Shown here: positions 1 to 8,645 of the stretch, one piece after another
Numbering within the stretch: position 1 is the first letter of the stretch
Layout: every line of letters starts with the position of its first letter
From: Tunturiibacter gelidiferens
GTDB taxonomy: Bacteria > Acidobacteriota > Terriglobia > Terriglobales > Acidobacteriaceae
Reading direction: 5' to 3'
DNA length: 64,000 nt
Assembly (NCBI RefSeq): GCF_014201335.1
Contig: NZ_JACHEB010000003.1
Location: 372,001-436,000, forward strand
Made by a program: the position numbers and the translations under genes
The notes under the pieces: generated by a model
The model's input: the letters and a program-made list of their open reading frames with translations, nothing else
Databases searched by the model: none
What the model was told of the DNA's origin: nothing

Positions 1-585
1 GCTGAACCAGACCTTCGCTACGGCGGGCTGAGCGCTCCAGAACTCGAGGAACTGGTCGAGGTACCCGGGGCGATCGGCGATCTGCGCGGTGATGGTGCTG
101 TGGATCGTGATTCTGGCGTCCTGGATATTTTTGAGGATGCGTTCGTAGGTGGCGGGCTTGCGGCGTTCGTCGTGTTCGGGTTGAAGTCCATCGATGGATA
201 CGACTACGTTGAGTTTTCGAAACCGCTTCCATTCGGGAGGAATAACGCGGAAGGCGCTAGTGACGACCTGGGTGTGGATGCCACGGGCTTCGATCTGGGG
301 TAGGAGGAGTTCGAGCTCTCGATAGCGGACAAGAGGGTCGCCGCCGACGAGGGAGACGTGTAGGGGCTTTTCTTTGTCCAGGAGATCGAGAACTCCTTGG
401 ACGAGCTGGTCTCCCTTGAAGTCGGAGAGATCGCGTAGCTGGGTACTTCCATTGAGGTGCGCGGCGTCGAAGGCGTAACAACCTGGGCAGCGCAAAGGGC
501 ATTCTTTGGTGATTTCTATGGACAACGACGGAGCCCGACCTGCGAGAATCCTGGCCCATGCGTGGATGACTTCCGATTTCTTCAT
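1..585 (-). CDS. Radical SAM domain protein (C-terminus beyond left edge)
   Basis: This is the N-terminal 195 residues of a radical SAM enzyme; the reading frame is open to the left edge. The start is the ATG at 585. A CxxxCxxC cluster lies at Cys29, Cys33 and Cys36 (within CPLRCPGCYAF), which in this superfamily binds the 4Fe-4S cluster that cleaves S-adenosylmethionine. About 50 residues later a VGGDPL segment matches the family GGEP-like SAM-binding motif, and a VVSIDGL segment matches the usual beta-4 strand. The layout resembles SPASM/MoaA-like proteins, but the C-terminus that would identify auxiliary clusters and substrate is outside the window. The substrate cannot be assigned. Confidence 0.85.
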   Translation of the reverse strand, partial: MKKSEVIHAWARILAGRAPSLSIEITKECPLRCPGCYAFDAAHLNGSTQLRDLSDFKGDQLVQGVLDLLDKEKPLHVSLVGGDPLVRYRELELLLPQIEARGIHTQVVTSAFRVIPPEWKRFRKLNVVVSIDGLQPEHDERRKPATYERILKNIQDARITIHSTITAQIADRPGYLDQFLEFWSAQPAVAKVWFS

Positions 586-678
586 TGCTTCTCCATGATC
601 GACTGAACGGGAAAGTGGATCAGTTTTGATAAGAGACGTAAGTGACTCAAAAGGGAGAGTCGAGCGTGCGGAGACCGA

Positions 679-1083
679 TCAGACTTGGAGGGGGAGGTTG
701 ACGATGAGAAGAGGGGTGTCAGGAAGCAGACGGGATCGCATCGCCGCGATCAGGTGGGGCGCCAATGTCGAGGCTGGGTCGACTGGTTTGAAGATGGAAG
801 ACAGAGCGTGTCGAAGCGAGAGTAGAAGGCTAAGAATCTCTCTGCGCTGATGGGAGAGCAGGAGGATGAGACAAAAGATCGCGGCGAGAGCCAGAAGGCC
901 GAACTCGCAGTCCTGTCCCCCACGGAGAAACTTGTCAAAGGTCCAGAGGTACTCCGTGATCGGCATAACAGCTACGAGGACTGCTGTGAGAAACACGAGG
1001 ATTCTGCCTAGCAGAATGCAGGTTTGAGACGCAGGAGAGTATTTCCTTTCAACGGGCCCGTTCGTGATGGGTGTTAGTTTCAA
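679..1083 (-). CDS. Small membrane protein of unknown function
   Basis: A 134-residue protein that I do not recognise. It has a hydrophobic stretch at about residues 22-45 and another at about 60-78, so two membrane helices are likely, followed by a basic, leucine-rich C-terminal half with several arginines. It lies alone between the radical SAM gene and the GH39 genes on the same strand. Codon use looks like that of its neighbours. No catalytic motif is visible; a membrane-anchored accessory role is only a guess. Confidence 0.55.
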   Translation of the reverse strand: MKLTPITNGPVERKYSPASQTCILLGRILVFLTAVLVAVMPITEYLWTFDKFLRGGQDCEFGLLALAAIFCLILLLSHQRREILSLLLSLRHALSSIFKPVDPASTLAPHLIAAMRSRLLPDTPLLIVNLPLQV

Positions 1084-1271
1084 AAACCCTCTCGGTCTGC
1101 TGCGATTCTACCTTGATCCGTTGGAATTGGGTTAGCAGTCGAGACGAGATTCTGCTGTAGCCTGCTGTGTCTTTGCTGTTCTGCTCATATGATGCATAAA
1201 TTTGCGCTGATTTTTCTCTCATCGGAAAGTTTTTGCTTTTTATCGACAAATTCCAAACCTCACACAGCCTT

Positions 1272-2795
1272 TCAATGCTTTGAGTTTTCGACCTGGATCA
1301 GGACCAGGGCGTTCTGAGTGAGACTAAGGTGGAGCGTTCCGTCGCGAAGCGTGGTCTGTTCCGGGGCGGGCGATGCAGTCTCACGGTTTAGCTGCTCGGC
1401 TTGTGCGGGAGTCGGGTTTTTGGGCTTGCCCATCGCGGCCCATCGTGGCAATACATTTCCGTGGGTGTCGTCGACTCGTTGAAGCTCTACCTTCGCGTCT
1501 TGCGGGACACCTTGTAGATGGAGGTCCAGCTCGCGCGATGCTCTGTGTTGGTCTGGGTCTACCAAATTCCAGACGGCAATCACGAGGTTTCCGTTATCCA
1601 TTCTGGTGACGAGGACATTGTTGGAGGAGTTGGCGAGGCGTTGATTGCCGAGCTGGTGCAATAGGCCGTAGGCGTAGTAGCTGGGTTTGTTGATGCCATC
1701 GAAGGCGCGCAGGCCAAAGTCCCCGCGGAAGGGAGTGCTGGTGGGACCGCCTTCCTCGAAGACGTCAGAGAAGGTCCAGAAGGAGAGAATGTCTACGTTG
1801 TCCTCGCACTCACGTACGGTGTTGGCCAGCGCCGGGCCAACGTAGATGGTGTCGCGTGCTTCCATCATGCCGGGAACGTTCCACTCGGTCCAGAAGAGGG
1901 GGAGATGAGGCGTGGGGGAGTGGTCGATTTCTCCGCGGATTTTCGCGACAGCTCGGCCTACGCGGTCGTCCATCGGGATGTCTTCGTTGGTGCCGAACAT
2001 GTTGTGGACTGTGTCGTCGGCGTAGCCGTGGGTTGAGACGAAGTCGACGGGGACGTGGTTCTCGGCGGTGTGTTGCAGGAACTCAGGGACCCACTGGGCT
2101 GCGGCAGTGGCGGGACCGCCTACTCGGAGGCGAGGGCTGACGGACTTGAGTGTGCGAGTGGTGTGATCGTAGAGATCGAAGTACGACTCCTGTCGAGGGA
2201 TGCCGTTCCAGAAGTCGATGTTGGGTTCATTCCACACTTCGAAGTACCACTGGGAGACTTCCTCGATGCCGTAACGGTCAACGAGGTGCTGGGCGAAGTT
2301 CTGGATGAGGTCATCCCATCGCTCCATGCTCTTTGGTGGCGAGACATTCTGTTTATACCAAAAGGGGTGAAGCGCGTCTGGGTTGAAGGCGAGCTTCTTG
2401 GGCATGAAACTGATTTCGACGAAGGGGCGGACGCCGCTTTTGAGCAGGCCGTCGTAGATGGAGTCGACGTAAGCGAAGTTGTAGACGGGGTTTCCATGCT
2501 CGTCCTCGTTGTAGACACCGACCTCGTCGTGCAGGATTGCGTGGAAACGAACGTAGCGGAAATCGGCTACTTTTTTTACTGCGCGAAGGTCTTCACGATA
2601 GTCTTCGCGCAGTGTGAGGATGGCGCGTCCGGAGCCGAACATCTGCTCCCAGAAGTGAGGGAACGGAGTGGTGGTTGCGTGGGCGTCGATGGTGACGACT
2701 TCATTGGTGGCTGGCTGAGGTTGAGAGAAGCATGGGCAGGCAATACAGAAAAGAATCAGAGAGAGCGAAAGGGATCGGCTTCGGCGGCTAGTCAT
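1272..2795 (-). CDS. Secreted GH39 family glycosidase (beta-xylosidase-like), copy 1
   Basis: A 507-residue protein with an N-terminal signal peptide (hydrophobic core about residues 9-22). The TIM-barrel carries the GH39 signatures: the acid/base glutamate E190 in WNEPN and the probable nucleophile E304 in the TEWN segment, with a C-terminal beta-sandwich of the type seen in this family. GH39 includes beta-xylosidases and alpha-L-iduronidases; the surrounding motifs resemble the xylosidase branch. It would release xylose or a related sugar from oligosaccharides in the periplasm or outside the cell. It is the downstream member of a tandem pair with the gene ending at 2932; a 136-base gap with a hairpin separates them. 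The two copies are clearly paralogous but diverged. Confidence 0.85.
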   Translation of the reverse strand: MTSRRSRSLSLSLILFCIACPCFSQPQPATNEVVTIDAHATTTPFPHFWEQMFGSGRAILTLREDYREDLRAVKKVADFRYVRFHAILHDEVGVYNEDEHGNPVYNFAYVDSIYDGLLKSGVRPFVEISFMPKKLAFNPDALHPFWYKQNVSPPKSMERWDDLIQNFAQHLVDRYGIEEVSQWYFEVWNEPNIDFWNGIPRQESYFDLYDHTTRTLKSVSPRLRVGGPATAAAQWVPEFLQHTAENHVPVDFVSTHGYADDTVHNMFGTNEDIPMDDRVGRAVAKIRGEIDHSPTPHLPLFWTEWNVPGMMEARDTIYVGPALANTVRECEDNVDILSFWTFSDVFEEGGPTSTPFRGDFGLRAFDGINKPSYYAYGLLHQLGNQRLANSSNNVLVTRMDNGNLVIAVWNLVDPDQHRASRELDLHLQGVPQDAKVELQRVDDTHGNVLPRWAAMGKPKNPTPAQAEQLNRETASPAPEQTTLRDGTLHLSLTQNALVLIQVENSKH

Positions 2796-2870
2796 TGTGA
2801 CCTCGTTCTAAACAGCGGGGAGGGACTGGAACGGATATTCGCGTCGAAAAGGCTTGGGCCTAGAAAGGAT

Positions 2871-2912
2871 GGTCGGCATGGGTCACTGAAAATGGTCCGC
2901 ACCATGCCGGCC
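2871..2912 (-). terminator. Hairpin between the two GH39 genes
   Basis: An inverted repeat with arms at 2871-2881 and 2902-2912 (one mismatch) and a loop of about 20 bases lies in the gap between the tandem GH39 genes. On the minus strand it is followed by a weak T-containing stretch rather than a clean U-tract. It could attenuate transcription or protect the upstream message; it is not a convincing intrinsic terminator. Confidence 0.4.
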
Positions 2913-2931
2913 TTCGTTTAGACGCGGTGTT

Positions 2932-4509
2932 TTATTTGACTACGAGTAGAGCGAGTCCATGCGATGGCACGGTGATTTGCAGATGACCGTCTGAGAGTCG
3001 GAGTTTTTCTGCAGGCGTCATAGCACCGGCGGCTCTTAGTGTTTTTATCTGATCCTGCGTGAGGCTTCCACGTGGTCTTCCCATCGCGTCAAATGCTTTG
3101 ACGACGTTTCCGTGGTCGTCATCTACTCGTAAGACTTCGACGGTTGCTTTTGACGAAACCCCTGTGAAGGTTACCTTGAAGGTTTTATCTAGTCCCTTGT
3201 TTGCGGGTGGTGGGGTGTAGGCGGCGCCGATGCCGAATGGTGGCGCGTAGTTCCAGAGGGCAACTTCGACTGCACCGTCGGTGGACTTAGTGGCGAGGGC
3301 GTCATCGTTATCGAGCTTGATCCTGCGGTCTCCAAGGCGGTGCAGCATTGCGAATGCGTTGAGTGAAGGCTTTGGAATGCTGTCTGCTGCGAGTAGGCCG
3401 AAGCCGCCGTAGAATGGCGTCCGCACTACTCCTTGTTCTTCAAAGACGTCGGAGAATGTCCAGTAGCTCATCGACTCTGTGAGGCCGTCGCATTGGCGGA
3501 TGTTGTTGGCCAGCCAGGGTCCCATGTATGTCGTGTCAGTCACGTCCGGCTCGTTCGAATAGCTGGCGTTGTATTCGCTGAAGATGAGAGGCATTTTGGG
3601 ATAAGGAGATGCGGCGATCTCGTCGTGTACTTTTTTTACTGCGCGATAGACCATGACGTCACGTGGGATTTGTTCGTCGGTGTGAAAGACATCTTTGGCT
3701 AGGTCGTTCGCATAGACGTGAGTTGAGGTGAAGTCGACCGGGATGTTGTGATCTTTGCAGTGTTGGAGGAATTCACTAACGTAGCCTGCCTGGGCCGTGG
3801 ATGGGCCGCCCACACGAATTCGCTGGTTTACTTTTTTAAGCGCGAGTGCGGTGTGATCGTAGAGTTCGTAGTAGGTGGGCATGTTTGGACGGCCACCCCA
3901 GAAGTCCAGGTTTGGCTCATTCCATACCTCAAAGTTCCAGGTTGCGACTTCGTCGATGCCGTAGCGATCGATGAGGTGCAGGGCGAAGGCTGCGATCATT
4001 GCGTCCCAAAGAGCGTAGTCCTTGGGTGGTGACACGACTGGTTTGTAGAAGAACGATTGTGTCTGGTTCGGATCGGCTGCCATCTTGCGAGGCATGAAGC
4101 TGAGTTCGACGAAGGGGCGGATGCCATTTGCGAGAAGGCCGTCGTAGATCTGATCGATGTAAGAGAAGTTGTAGATGCCGGCGCCCTGGACTTTTTCGGG
4201 AGGGAGGCCGGGGTTTTGTGTTGTTGCGTCGGGGTCGTAGAGGCCGACTTCATCGAGAAAGATGCCGTGGAAACGGACTGATTTGAAGTCGGTTACGTTC
4301 TTCACTGTGTGGAGATCGTCGCGGTAGCTCTGCCGCAGGGAGAGGATGGCGCGACCGGAGCCGAAGGTCTGTTCCCAGAAGTGGGGGAAGGGAGTTGTTT
4401 CGGCGTGGGCGTCGATGCGAACCTGCTCTGTTGTTTGGGCGTGGAGAGCTGTTCTGCTGAAAAGGCTGAGGCTAAGTGCCGCCAGGACGAGCGCGCGGGT
4501 TCGAATCAT
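2932..4509 (-). CDS. Secreted GH39 family glycosidase (beta-xylosidase-like), copy 2
   Basis: The ATG at 4509 is chosen because it follows a GGAGAA ribosome site and opens a clear signal peptide ending near ALHAQ (residue 25). The frame stays open about 330 bases further upstream, but that stretch is repeat-derived and intergenic. The 525-residue product has the GH39 acid/base glutamate E198 in WNEPN and the nucleophile E312 in SEYNAS, a context very close to the SEYN/TEFN nucleophile segment of beta-xylosidases. The N-terminal PFPHFWEQ and RYGIDEV segments are shared with the downstream paralogue. It would act on xylo-oligosaccharides or similar glycans after export. The upstream region carries phased GTGGTG repeats and an interspersed repeat, so regulation may differ from copy 1. 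Confidence 0.87.
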   Translation of the reverse strand: MIRTRALVLAALSLSLFSRTALHAQTTEQVRIDAHAETTPFPHFWEQTFGSGRAILSLRQSYRDDLHTVKNVTDFKSVRFHGIFLDEVGLYDPDATTQNPGLPPEKVQGAGIYNFSYIDQIYDGLLANGIRPFVELSFMPRKMAADPNQTQSFFYKPVVSPPKDYALWDAMIAAFALHLIDRYGIDEVATWNFEVWNEPNLDFWGGRPNMPTYYELYDHTALALKKVNQRIRVGGPSTAQAGYVSEFLQHCKDHNIPVDFTSTHVYANDLAKDVFHTDEQIPRDVMVYRAVKKVHDEIAASPYPKMPLIFSEYNASYSNEPDVTDTTYMGPWLANNIRQCDGLTESMSYWTFSDVFEEQGVVRTPFYGGFGLLAADSIPKPSLNAFAMLHRLGDRRIKLDNDDALATKSTDGAVEVALWNYAPPFGIGAAYTPPPANKGLDKTFKVTFTGVSSKATVEVLRVDDDHGNVVKAFDAMGRPRGSLTQDQIKTLRAAGAMTPAEKLRLSDGHLQITVPSHGLALLVVK

Positions 4510-4535
4510 GAGAGTTTCTCCAGGCGATGCAGCTT

Positions 4536-4616
4536 GTGGTGAATTCGTGGTGACAACATGGTTTTCTGGTGGTGAAACGTGGTGAATTAGCACCATGCTG
4601 ACGTGGTGCGCGACCA
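4536..4616 (-). promoter_or_regulatory. Phased GTGGTG repeat element, copy A
   Basis: Five GTGGTG copies (read on the plus strand) begin at 4536, 4547, 4569, 4579 and 4603, with spacings of 11, 22, 10 and 24 bases, close to whole helical turns. The copy at 4579 forms an inverted repeat with CACCA six bases later, and a GCGACCA block follows at 4610. The element lies 27-107 bases upstream of the GH39 start at 4509. A second copy with the same arrangement is at 53367-53431. No known binding protein is assigned. Confidence 0.45.
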
Positions 4617-4735
4617 GAAGTGACGCGGGTTTTGTTGTTTTCTGCGCGGAAAAAATATCTGGATGACGTTGCACGATAAATGAGGCAGCCACTTTTTTGG
4701 ACAGAGGCTTCGACTTTGGGGTGATGGTGAAGTGA

Positions 4736-4838
4736 AGACAAAAGCAAAAGCAACGACGAAATACAGAGATCCTTCCCCTTCGGCTGCGCTCAGGGTCAGG
4801 ATCACGACCATATAGCGCTTCGCTCAGGATGACGAACA
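4736..4838. repeat. Short interspersed intergenic repeat, copy 1
   Basis: The stretch contains ACGAAATACAGAGATCCTTC followed by CTTCG-centred palindromic pieces and ends in a CAGGATGACGA block. The same order of blocks recurs at 35529-35580 and, degenerate, at 29070-29147. It lies between genes and its ends are not precise. Confidence 0.6.
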
Positions 4839-4885
4839 TACGGGAAACGGTGCAGAGAACGACGAATTCAGGATGTCATATTTTT

Positions 4886-4919
4886 CCTCTGCACCTGGAG
4901 GCGGGTCCAGGTGCAGAGG
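4886..4919. terminator. Perfect 14-bp hairpin downstream of receptor gene
   Basis: Arms 4886-4899 and 4906-4919 are perfectly complementary with a six-base loop, starting 14 bases after the stop codon of the leftward receptor gene. On the minus strand it is followed by A residues, not a U-tract, so it does not look like a classic intrinsic terminator. It may block 3' exonucleases or act with Rho. Confidence 0.55.
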
Positions 4920-4932
4920 ATTAGGTTGTTAG

Positions 4933-7900
4933 CTAGAAGCTGAAGCGGGCCTGCATATTGACGATGCGACCGGATAGGCCGTTCTGGGCCTGCCCAAAGT
5001 TTGGAAGTTGGAAGTTGGTGACCACCGAGCTGGGGGTCAGGTTGATGTTGTTGAAGAGATTGAAGGTGTCGACTCGAAATTCGATGACGGCGTCTTCTCC
5101 GATGAAGCGGGCTTTTGGAAGACCGAAGGACTTGGCGATGGTCGCATCGACGTCCTTATATCCGGGGCCGGTGAAGGAGTTGCGAGCGACGTAAGGAAGC
5201 TGCGGCAGAGCGTAGGTAGTTCCTGTGGTTGGAATGCCCGTAGCGGGGATCGCGAAGTACGGCTGAGTCGGACCTGCGTTGGGGAAGTTCAGGTTTGGCT
5301 TGCCGTTCTCGAAGGCGTCGTTGCCTGTGTTGCTTCCGGCGCCTCCGTTATAGAAGGCGGGACGGAGTGTGGAATATCCGCTGGCGGAGTAGTAGAGATT
5401 GCCGCCAGGGACACTGTAGGTTGGGGTGAAAGGGAAGCCCGTGTGCAGGTTGAAGATGCCACTGAGTGACCAGCCGTCGACGAGCTTCGAGACGAGACTG
5501 TTTCCGTGAAAGAACTTCGGCTGCCAGAGGCCGTAGATTTTGAGGGCTTTGCCGTAGTTGAAGTCGGAACGGCCATAAGCCAGATAAGGAAGGTAGGGAT
5601 AGGGATCCTGATAGAAAGGGCTGGATCCGGTATCCATGGTCTTTGCGTAGTTGAACTCCGCATCGAACATGAATTGATGGGACATCTGATGTTTGAAACC
5701 CACTAGCAGGGAGTTGTTATTCGAACTGCCGGTGTTGCCGTACCGGTCAACGTTTTGCACGAGGGGATTTTGCGGTTGGCCGAGTGCGAATGCGTCGACA
5801 TAAAGGAACGATTGAAGGATGAGATGACGTGTCGTGCTCCCCTGGTATCCGGCTGTCACGACGAACTGATGGCCGAGGTCGATCTGAGTGTCGAGCGAGT
5901 AGTGCTGGGTGTAGATAGTGGGTTGGTCGGCCTGGAAGTCGTAGAGAAAGGCTCCGCCTGCAATAGGAAGATTTACAGAGTTGAATCCTCCAATGGCATT
6001 GGGATTGGGAGGGTAGCCAAAGAGCGAGTTCGGATCGCTTGCAATGTTGTATACGATTCTCGGGTTAATGGCGGTAGGACTGGCGCTGTTGTACTGGGCG
6101 CCAAGAATATAGGGCGGATTGTTTCCCGAGTTGCCAGAGATGGCTATCTCAGACTGGTTATAGTTCAGACCGTATCCCCCCCGAACAACAGCTTTGCCGT
6201 GGAACATGTCAGGACTAAAGGCGAAACCGAACTGCGGACCGAAGTTACCCTTCTGGGCGTTGGTAAGGTTGCCTCCCTGACGAACCGTGAGGCCTGTGTA
6301 GGTGCTGTCCCCGGTACCAAGAACAACGACCCCGATGTTGTTCTGCTTTGATGAAAATGGTCCGAAGTAGGAGTAACGAAGTCCGAAGTTGAAGGTGAGA
6401 TTGGGTTTCGCTTTCCAGTCGTCCTGAATGAAGAAGCCATAGAGGTCTTCGCGAGTGTCCTGGCGGTTGGTGGTGGGAATGCCTGTGGCGGGGTCGAAGT
6501 TGCCAGCTTCGCTGTGGGGAGCGTCGTTGAGAAAGTCCCAGATGTTGTAGAAGTTATAGAGCGGACGAGCGGAGTAGGTGGGATTGTTGAGGTAGTAGAG
6601 CCGTGTTATCTCGCCCCCGAACTTGATGGTGTGATTGGCGAGGATCTTTGTGGCTATGTCTTTGTAGGTATATGTGTGTTGATTGAGGTCGGAGGGTCCG
6701 CCTGCTCCGAAGGTGCCGAGGCTGATGCTACCGAGATTATCGATGATCCCGGTGGGCAAGCCGAAGGGCGCCTGTGGGTTTGAACTTACCTCATTAAATC
6801 GATAGCCAGCGTCGTTCGCGCGCGCTTCGTTAAGGAATGTCGGCGAGAAGATGTGATTCCAGACTAGAGAATATGCTTCATTGATCTGGTCGTGGTTAAA
6901 GAGGTTATAGGTGCGAACGGATCCGTTGAGATTGGTCATCGACAAGGGGACCCAGTAGATTGCAAATGCGATGTGATCTTTCTTCGTGACGTTTGCGTCA
7001 AGACGGCCGTTGTATTGGCTTGCGGTGCGTATTGTCGGATTGATGGTGTTGAAGAATGCGATGTCGGCTACGTCGCTAAGACCGCCACCGAAGCCGGGAT
7101 TTGTTGTGCTCTGCCAGGTGAGGTCCTGGGTGCCAAGGGGCTGTTTAAGCGGCGAGCCGATATTTAGTCCTTGTCCGGGGATGGTGCGGCAGTTGATACC
7201 TTCGGCGAGGCCAGCGTCGGCGCATGTCTGATTGATCATGGACGACGCAACTACGGAAGAACCTGGGAAGGTAAGGTAGGTATTGGCGATGCTGTTCGCG
7301 GGAGCGAGGGCTTGCAAGGCAGAGGTTTCATACCAGCCTGTGCCCGGCTGAGAGGTGTTGTCGCGTTGCGTTTCGTAAGCGAAAAAAGCGAAGAGCTTGT
7401 CTTTCAGAATGGGGCCTCCGATGCTACCGCCAATCTGGTTCGCGCGTTCGCTGTCTCGCAGGAGACCACGCTCGGCCGGGGTGCCGGGGTTGAATGTGCC
7501 CGAACCGTTGTAGCGTTGATAGGCGTTGAGGCCGGGGCGGCTGGCTCGGAAGAAGAAGCTGCCATGAAACTGGTTGCTACCGGTCTTTGAGGTGAGTTGA
7601 ATCTGAGCGCCGCTGAAGCGGCCGTCCTCCGCGTCGTATCCGTTTGAGATGACCTTAAGGCTACCCACGGAGTCTTCGGTTGGAGTGATGACGGAGGTTC
7701 CACCCCAGACTGCGCTGACTGTACTGATGCCATCGATGTTGATGCCGTTGGTCGAAGTCTGGCCGCCATTGGCGTTGGCTTGTGGACCGTTCTCCGTTTG
7801 GAAGATACCGGCGGCGCGGCTCGCTCCTCCAGGACCTGCGGTGCCGGGAAGCTGGTTACCGTTGCTTGAGTTGGAGGACTGCGATCCGTCACCGAAGACG

Positions 7901-8430
7901 CCTGGCGCGAGTTGTACGAGTTGGAAGACGTCGCGGCCGGAGGAAGGCAGGTGCTGGATTTGATTGCTGTTGACGGTACCGTTGATGGAGGCAGTCTCGG
8001 TGTCGAGCGCGGGAAGGGCGTCGCCGGAGACGGTGATGCTAGTGGTCGCTTCACCCAGCTCCAGGGTTACGTTGACTGAGTTGGGCTGCTCGGGAATGAT
8101 GTGGAGGTCCTGGATGACCTGTTGCTTGAAGCCCTTTGCGGTTACGGTCAGGTTGAAGTGGTCAGGTGGAAGCGCGTTGAAGTTATAGACGCCACTGTCG
8201 TTGGAGATCGCGGTGATGGGGTGATTGGTGTCGGTGTCGGTGAGTGTGAGCGTAGCGCCAGGCACGACTTCGCCTTGCGGGTCGGTGACGGTTCCCTGGA
8301 TCGACGCACGGAATTGTGCGTGAGCGGAGACTGCGCACAGGGTGAAGATGATGGCGACGAATGCCGGGCCCAGGACGTAGCGCAGGGACCTCGTGAGATG
8401 AGTAGTGTTGCTCGATCGAAAGTGTTGCAT
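4933..8430 (-). CDS. TonB-dependent receptor with carboxypeptidase-regulatory-like domain, copy 1
   Basis: An outer-membrane receptor of about 1,165 residues. Two ATGs overlap at 8433 and 8430; the AGGAGG site leaves one base before the first and four before the second, so 8430 is preferred. After a signal peptide ending near SAHAQ comes an Ig-like carboxypeptidase-regulatory domain (VTDPQGEVVPGA through the DSGVYNFNALPPD turn, roughly residues 45-130), then a plug domain and a long beta-barrel ending in Phe. This architecture is typical of acidobacterial receptors thought to import oligosaccharides with energy from TonB/ExbBD. Neighbouring GH39 and sugar-isomerase genes support a glycan ligand, but the ligand is not readable from sequence. 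Palindromic AAACGTTT-like sites lie upstream. Confidence 0.9.
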   Translation of the reverse strand: MQHFRSSNTTHLTRSLRYVLGPAFVAIIFTLCAVSAHAQFRASIQGTVTDPQGEVVPGATLTLTDTDTNHPITAISNDSGVYNFNALPPDHFNLTVTAKGFKQQVIQDLHIIPEQPNSVNVTLELGEATTSITVSGDALPALDTETASINGTVNSNQIQHLPSSGRDVFQLVQLAPGVFGDGSQSSNSSNGNQLPGTAGPGGASRAAGIFQTENGPQANANGGQTSTNGINIDGISTVSAVWGGTSVITPTEDSVGSLKVISNGYDAEDGRFSGAQIQLTSKTGSNQFHGSFFFRASRPGLNAYQRYNGSGTFNPGTPAERGLLRDSERANQIGGSIGGPILKDKLFAFFAYETQRDNTSQPGTGWYETSALQALAPANSIANTYLTFPGSSVVASSMINQTCADAGLAEGINCRTIPGQGLNIGSPLKQPLGTQDLTWQSTTNPGFGGGLSDVADIAFFNTINPTIRTASQYNGRLDANVTKKDHIAFAIYWVPLSMTNLNGSVRTYNLFNHDQINEAYSLVWNHIFSPTFLNEARANDAGYRFNEVSSNPQAPFGLPTGIIDNLGSISLGTFGAGGPSDLNQHTYTYKDIATKILANHTIKFGGEITRLYYLNNPTYSARPLYNFYNIWDFLNDAPHSEAGNFDPATGIPTTNRQDTREDLYGFFIQDDWKAKPNLTFNFGLRYSYFGPFSSKQNNIGVVVLGTGDSTYTGLTVRQGGNLTNAQKGNFGPQFGFAFSPDMFHGKAVVRGGYGLNYNQSEIAISGNSGNNPPYILGAQYNSASPTAINPRIVYNIASDPNSLFGYPPNPNAIGGFNSVNLPIAGGAFLYDFQADQPTIYTQHYSLDTQIDLGHQFVVTAGYQGSTTRHLILQSFLYVDAFALGQPQNPLVQNVDRYGNTGSSNNNSLLVGFKHQMSHQFMFDAEFNYAKTMDTGSSPFYQDPYPYLPYLAYGRSDFNYGKALKIYGLWQPKFFHGNSLVSKLVDGWSLSGIFNLHTGFPFTPTYSVPGGNLYYSASGYSTLRPAFYNGGAGSNTGNDAFENGKPNLNFPNAGPTQPYFAIPATGIPTTGTTYALPQLPYVARNSFTGPGYKDVDATIAKSFGLPKARFIGEDAVIEFRVDTFNLFNNINLTPSSVVTNFQLPNFGQAQNGLSGRIVNMQARFSF

Positions 8431-8446
8431 CATGCCTCCTGATTGG

Positions 8447-8518
8447 AAAACGTTCGGGAGATGCTCCACCGTCGATGGACGTAGCCTGAGACACGGGGGA
8501 GGATTAGGCAAACGTTTG
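8447..8518. promoter_or_regulatory. LacI-family-like operator pair upstream of receptor
   Basis: A perfect 10-bp palindrome CAAACGTTTG lies at 8509-8518 and an imperfect relative AAAACGTTCG at 8447-8456, both in the 5' region of the receptor gene starting at 8430. The central-CG palindrome AAACGTTT is the core of many LacI-family operators. No LacI-type regulator gene is in the window, so this is inference from motif shape and position. Confidence 0.4.
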
Positions 8519-8645
8519 ACCAGCAGAAACTATGCACGGGTCTGCAAATGACTGTCAAGGTTGGGCTTTGCCGGTTGTGGGCACATCAACAGGTATGGAA
8601 CCTGTGCTTGACGAATCTGGTTTTTAAGTGCCGTTCAGGATTTGT

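Larger units (their letters stand above)
4510..4932. other. Intergenic stretch between receptor and GH39 genes
   Basis: This 423-base gap contains no convincing gene. It holds the phased GTGGTG element (4536-4616), an A/T-richer stretch around 4630-4700, an interspersed repeat (about 4736-4838) and a perfect 14-bp hairpin just after the receptor stop codon (4886-4919). The reading frame open through it on the minus strand encodes a histidine-rich, low-complexity peptide that looks like translated repeat rather than protein. Confidence 0.6.

Noticed and set aside
1049..1249. 66-codon leftward open frame before the small membrane gene
   Set aside because: Overlaps the membrane gene, has no ribosome site and no protein-like features.
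2055..2921. Long rightward open frame (288 codons) over the GH39 genes
   Set aside because: It is antisense to a well-supported GH39 gene, extends into the intergenic gap, and its translation shows no family features or ribosome site.
2956..2975. Sigma-54-like TGGCACGGTGATTTGC
   Set aside because: It is inside the GH39 coding region, points against it, and has one base too many between the two blocks.
4510..4839. N-terminal extension of the GH39 copy 2 open frame
   Set aside because: The signal peptide and ribosome site are at 4509; the extension is translated repeat and phased GTGGTG sequence.
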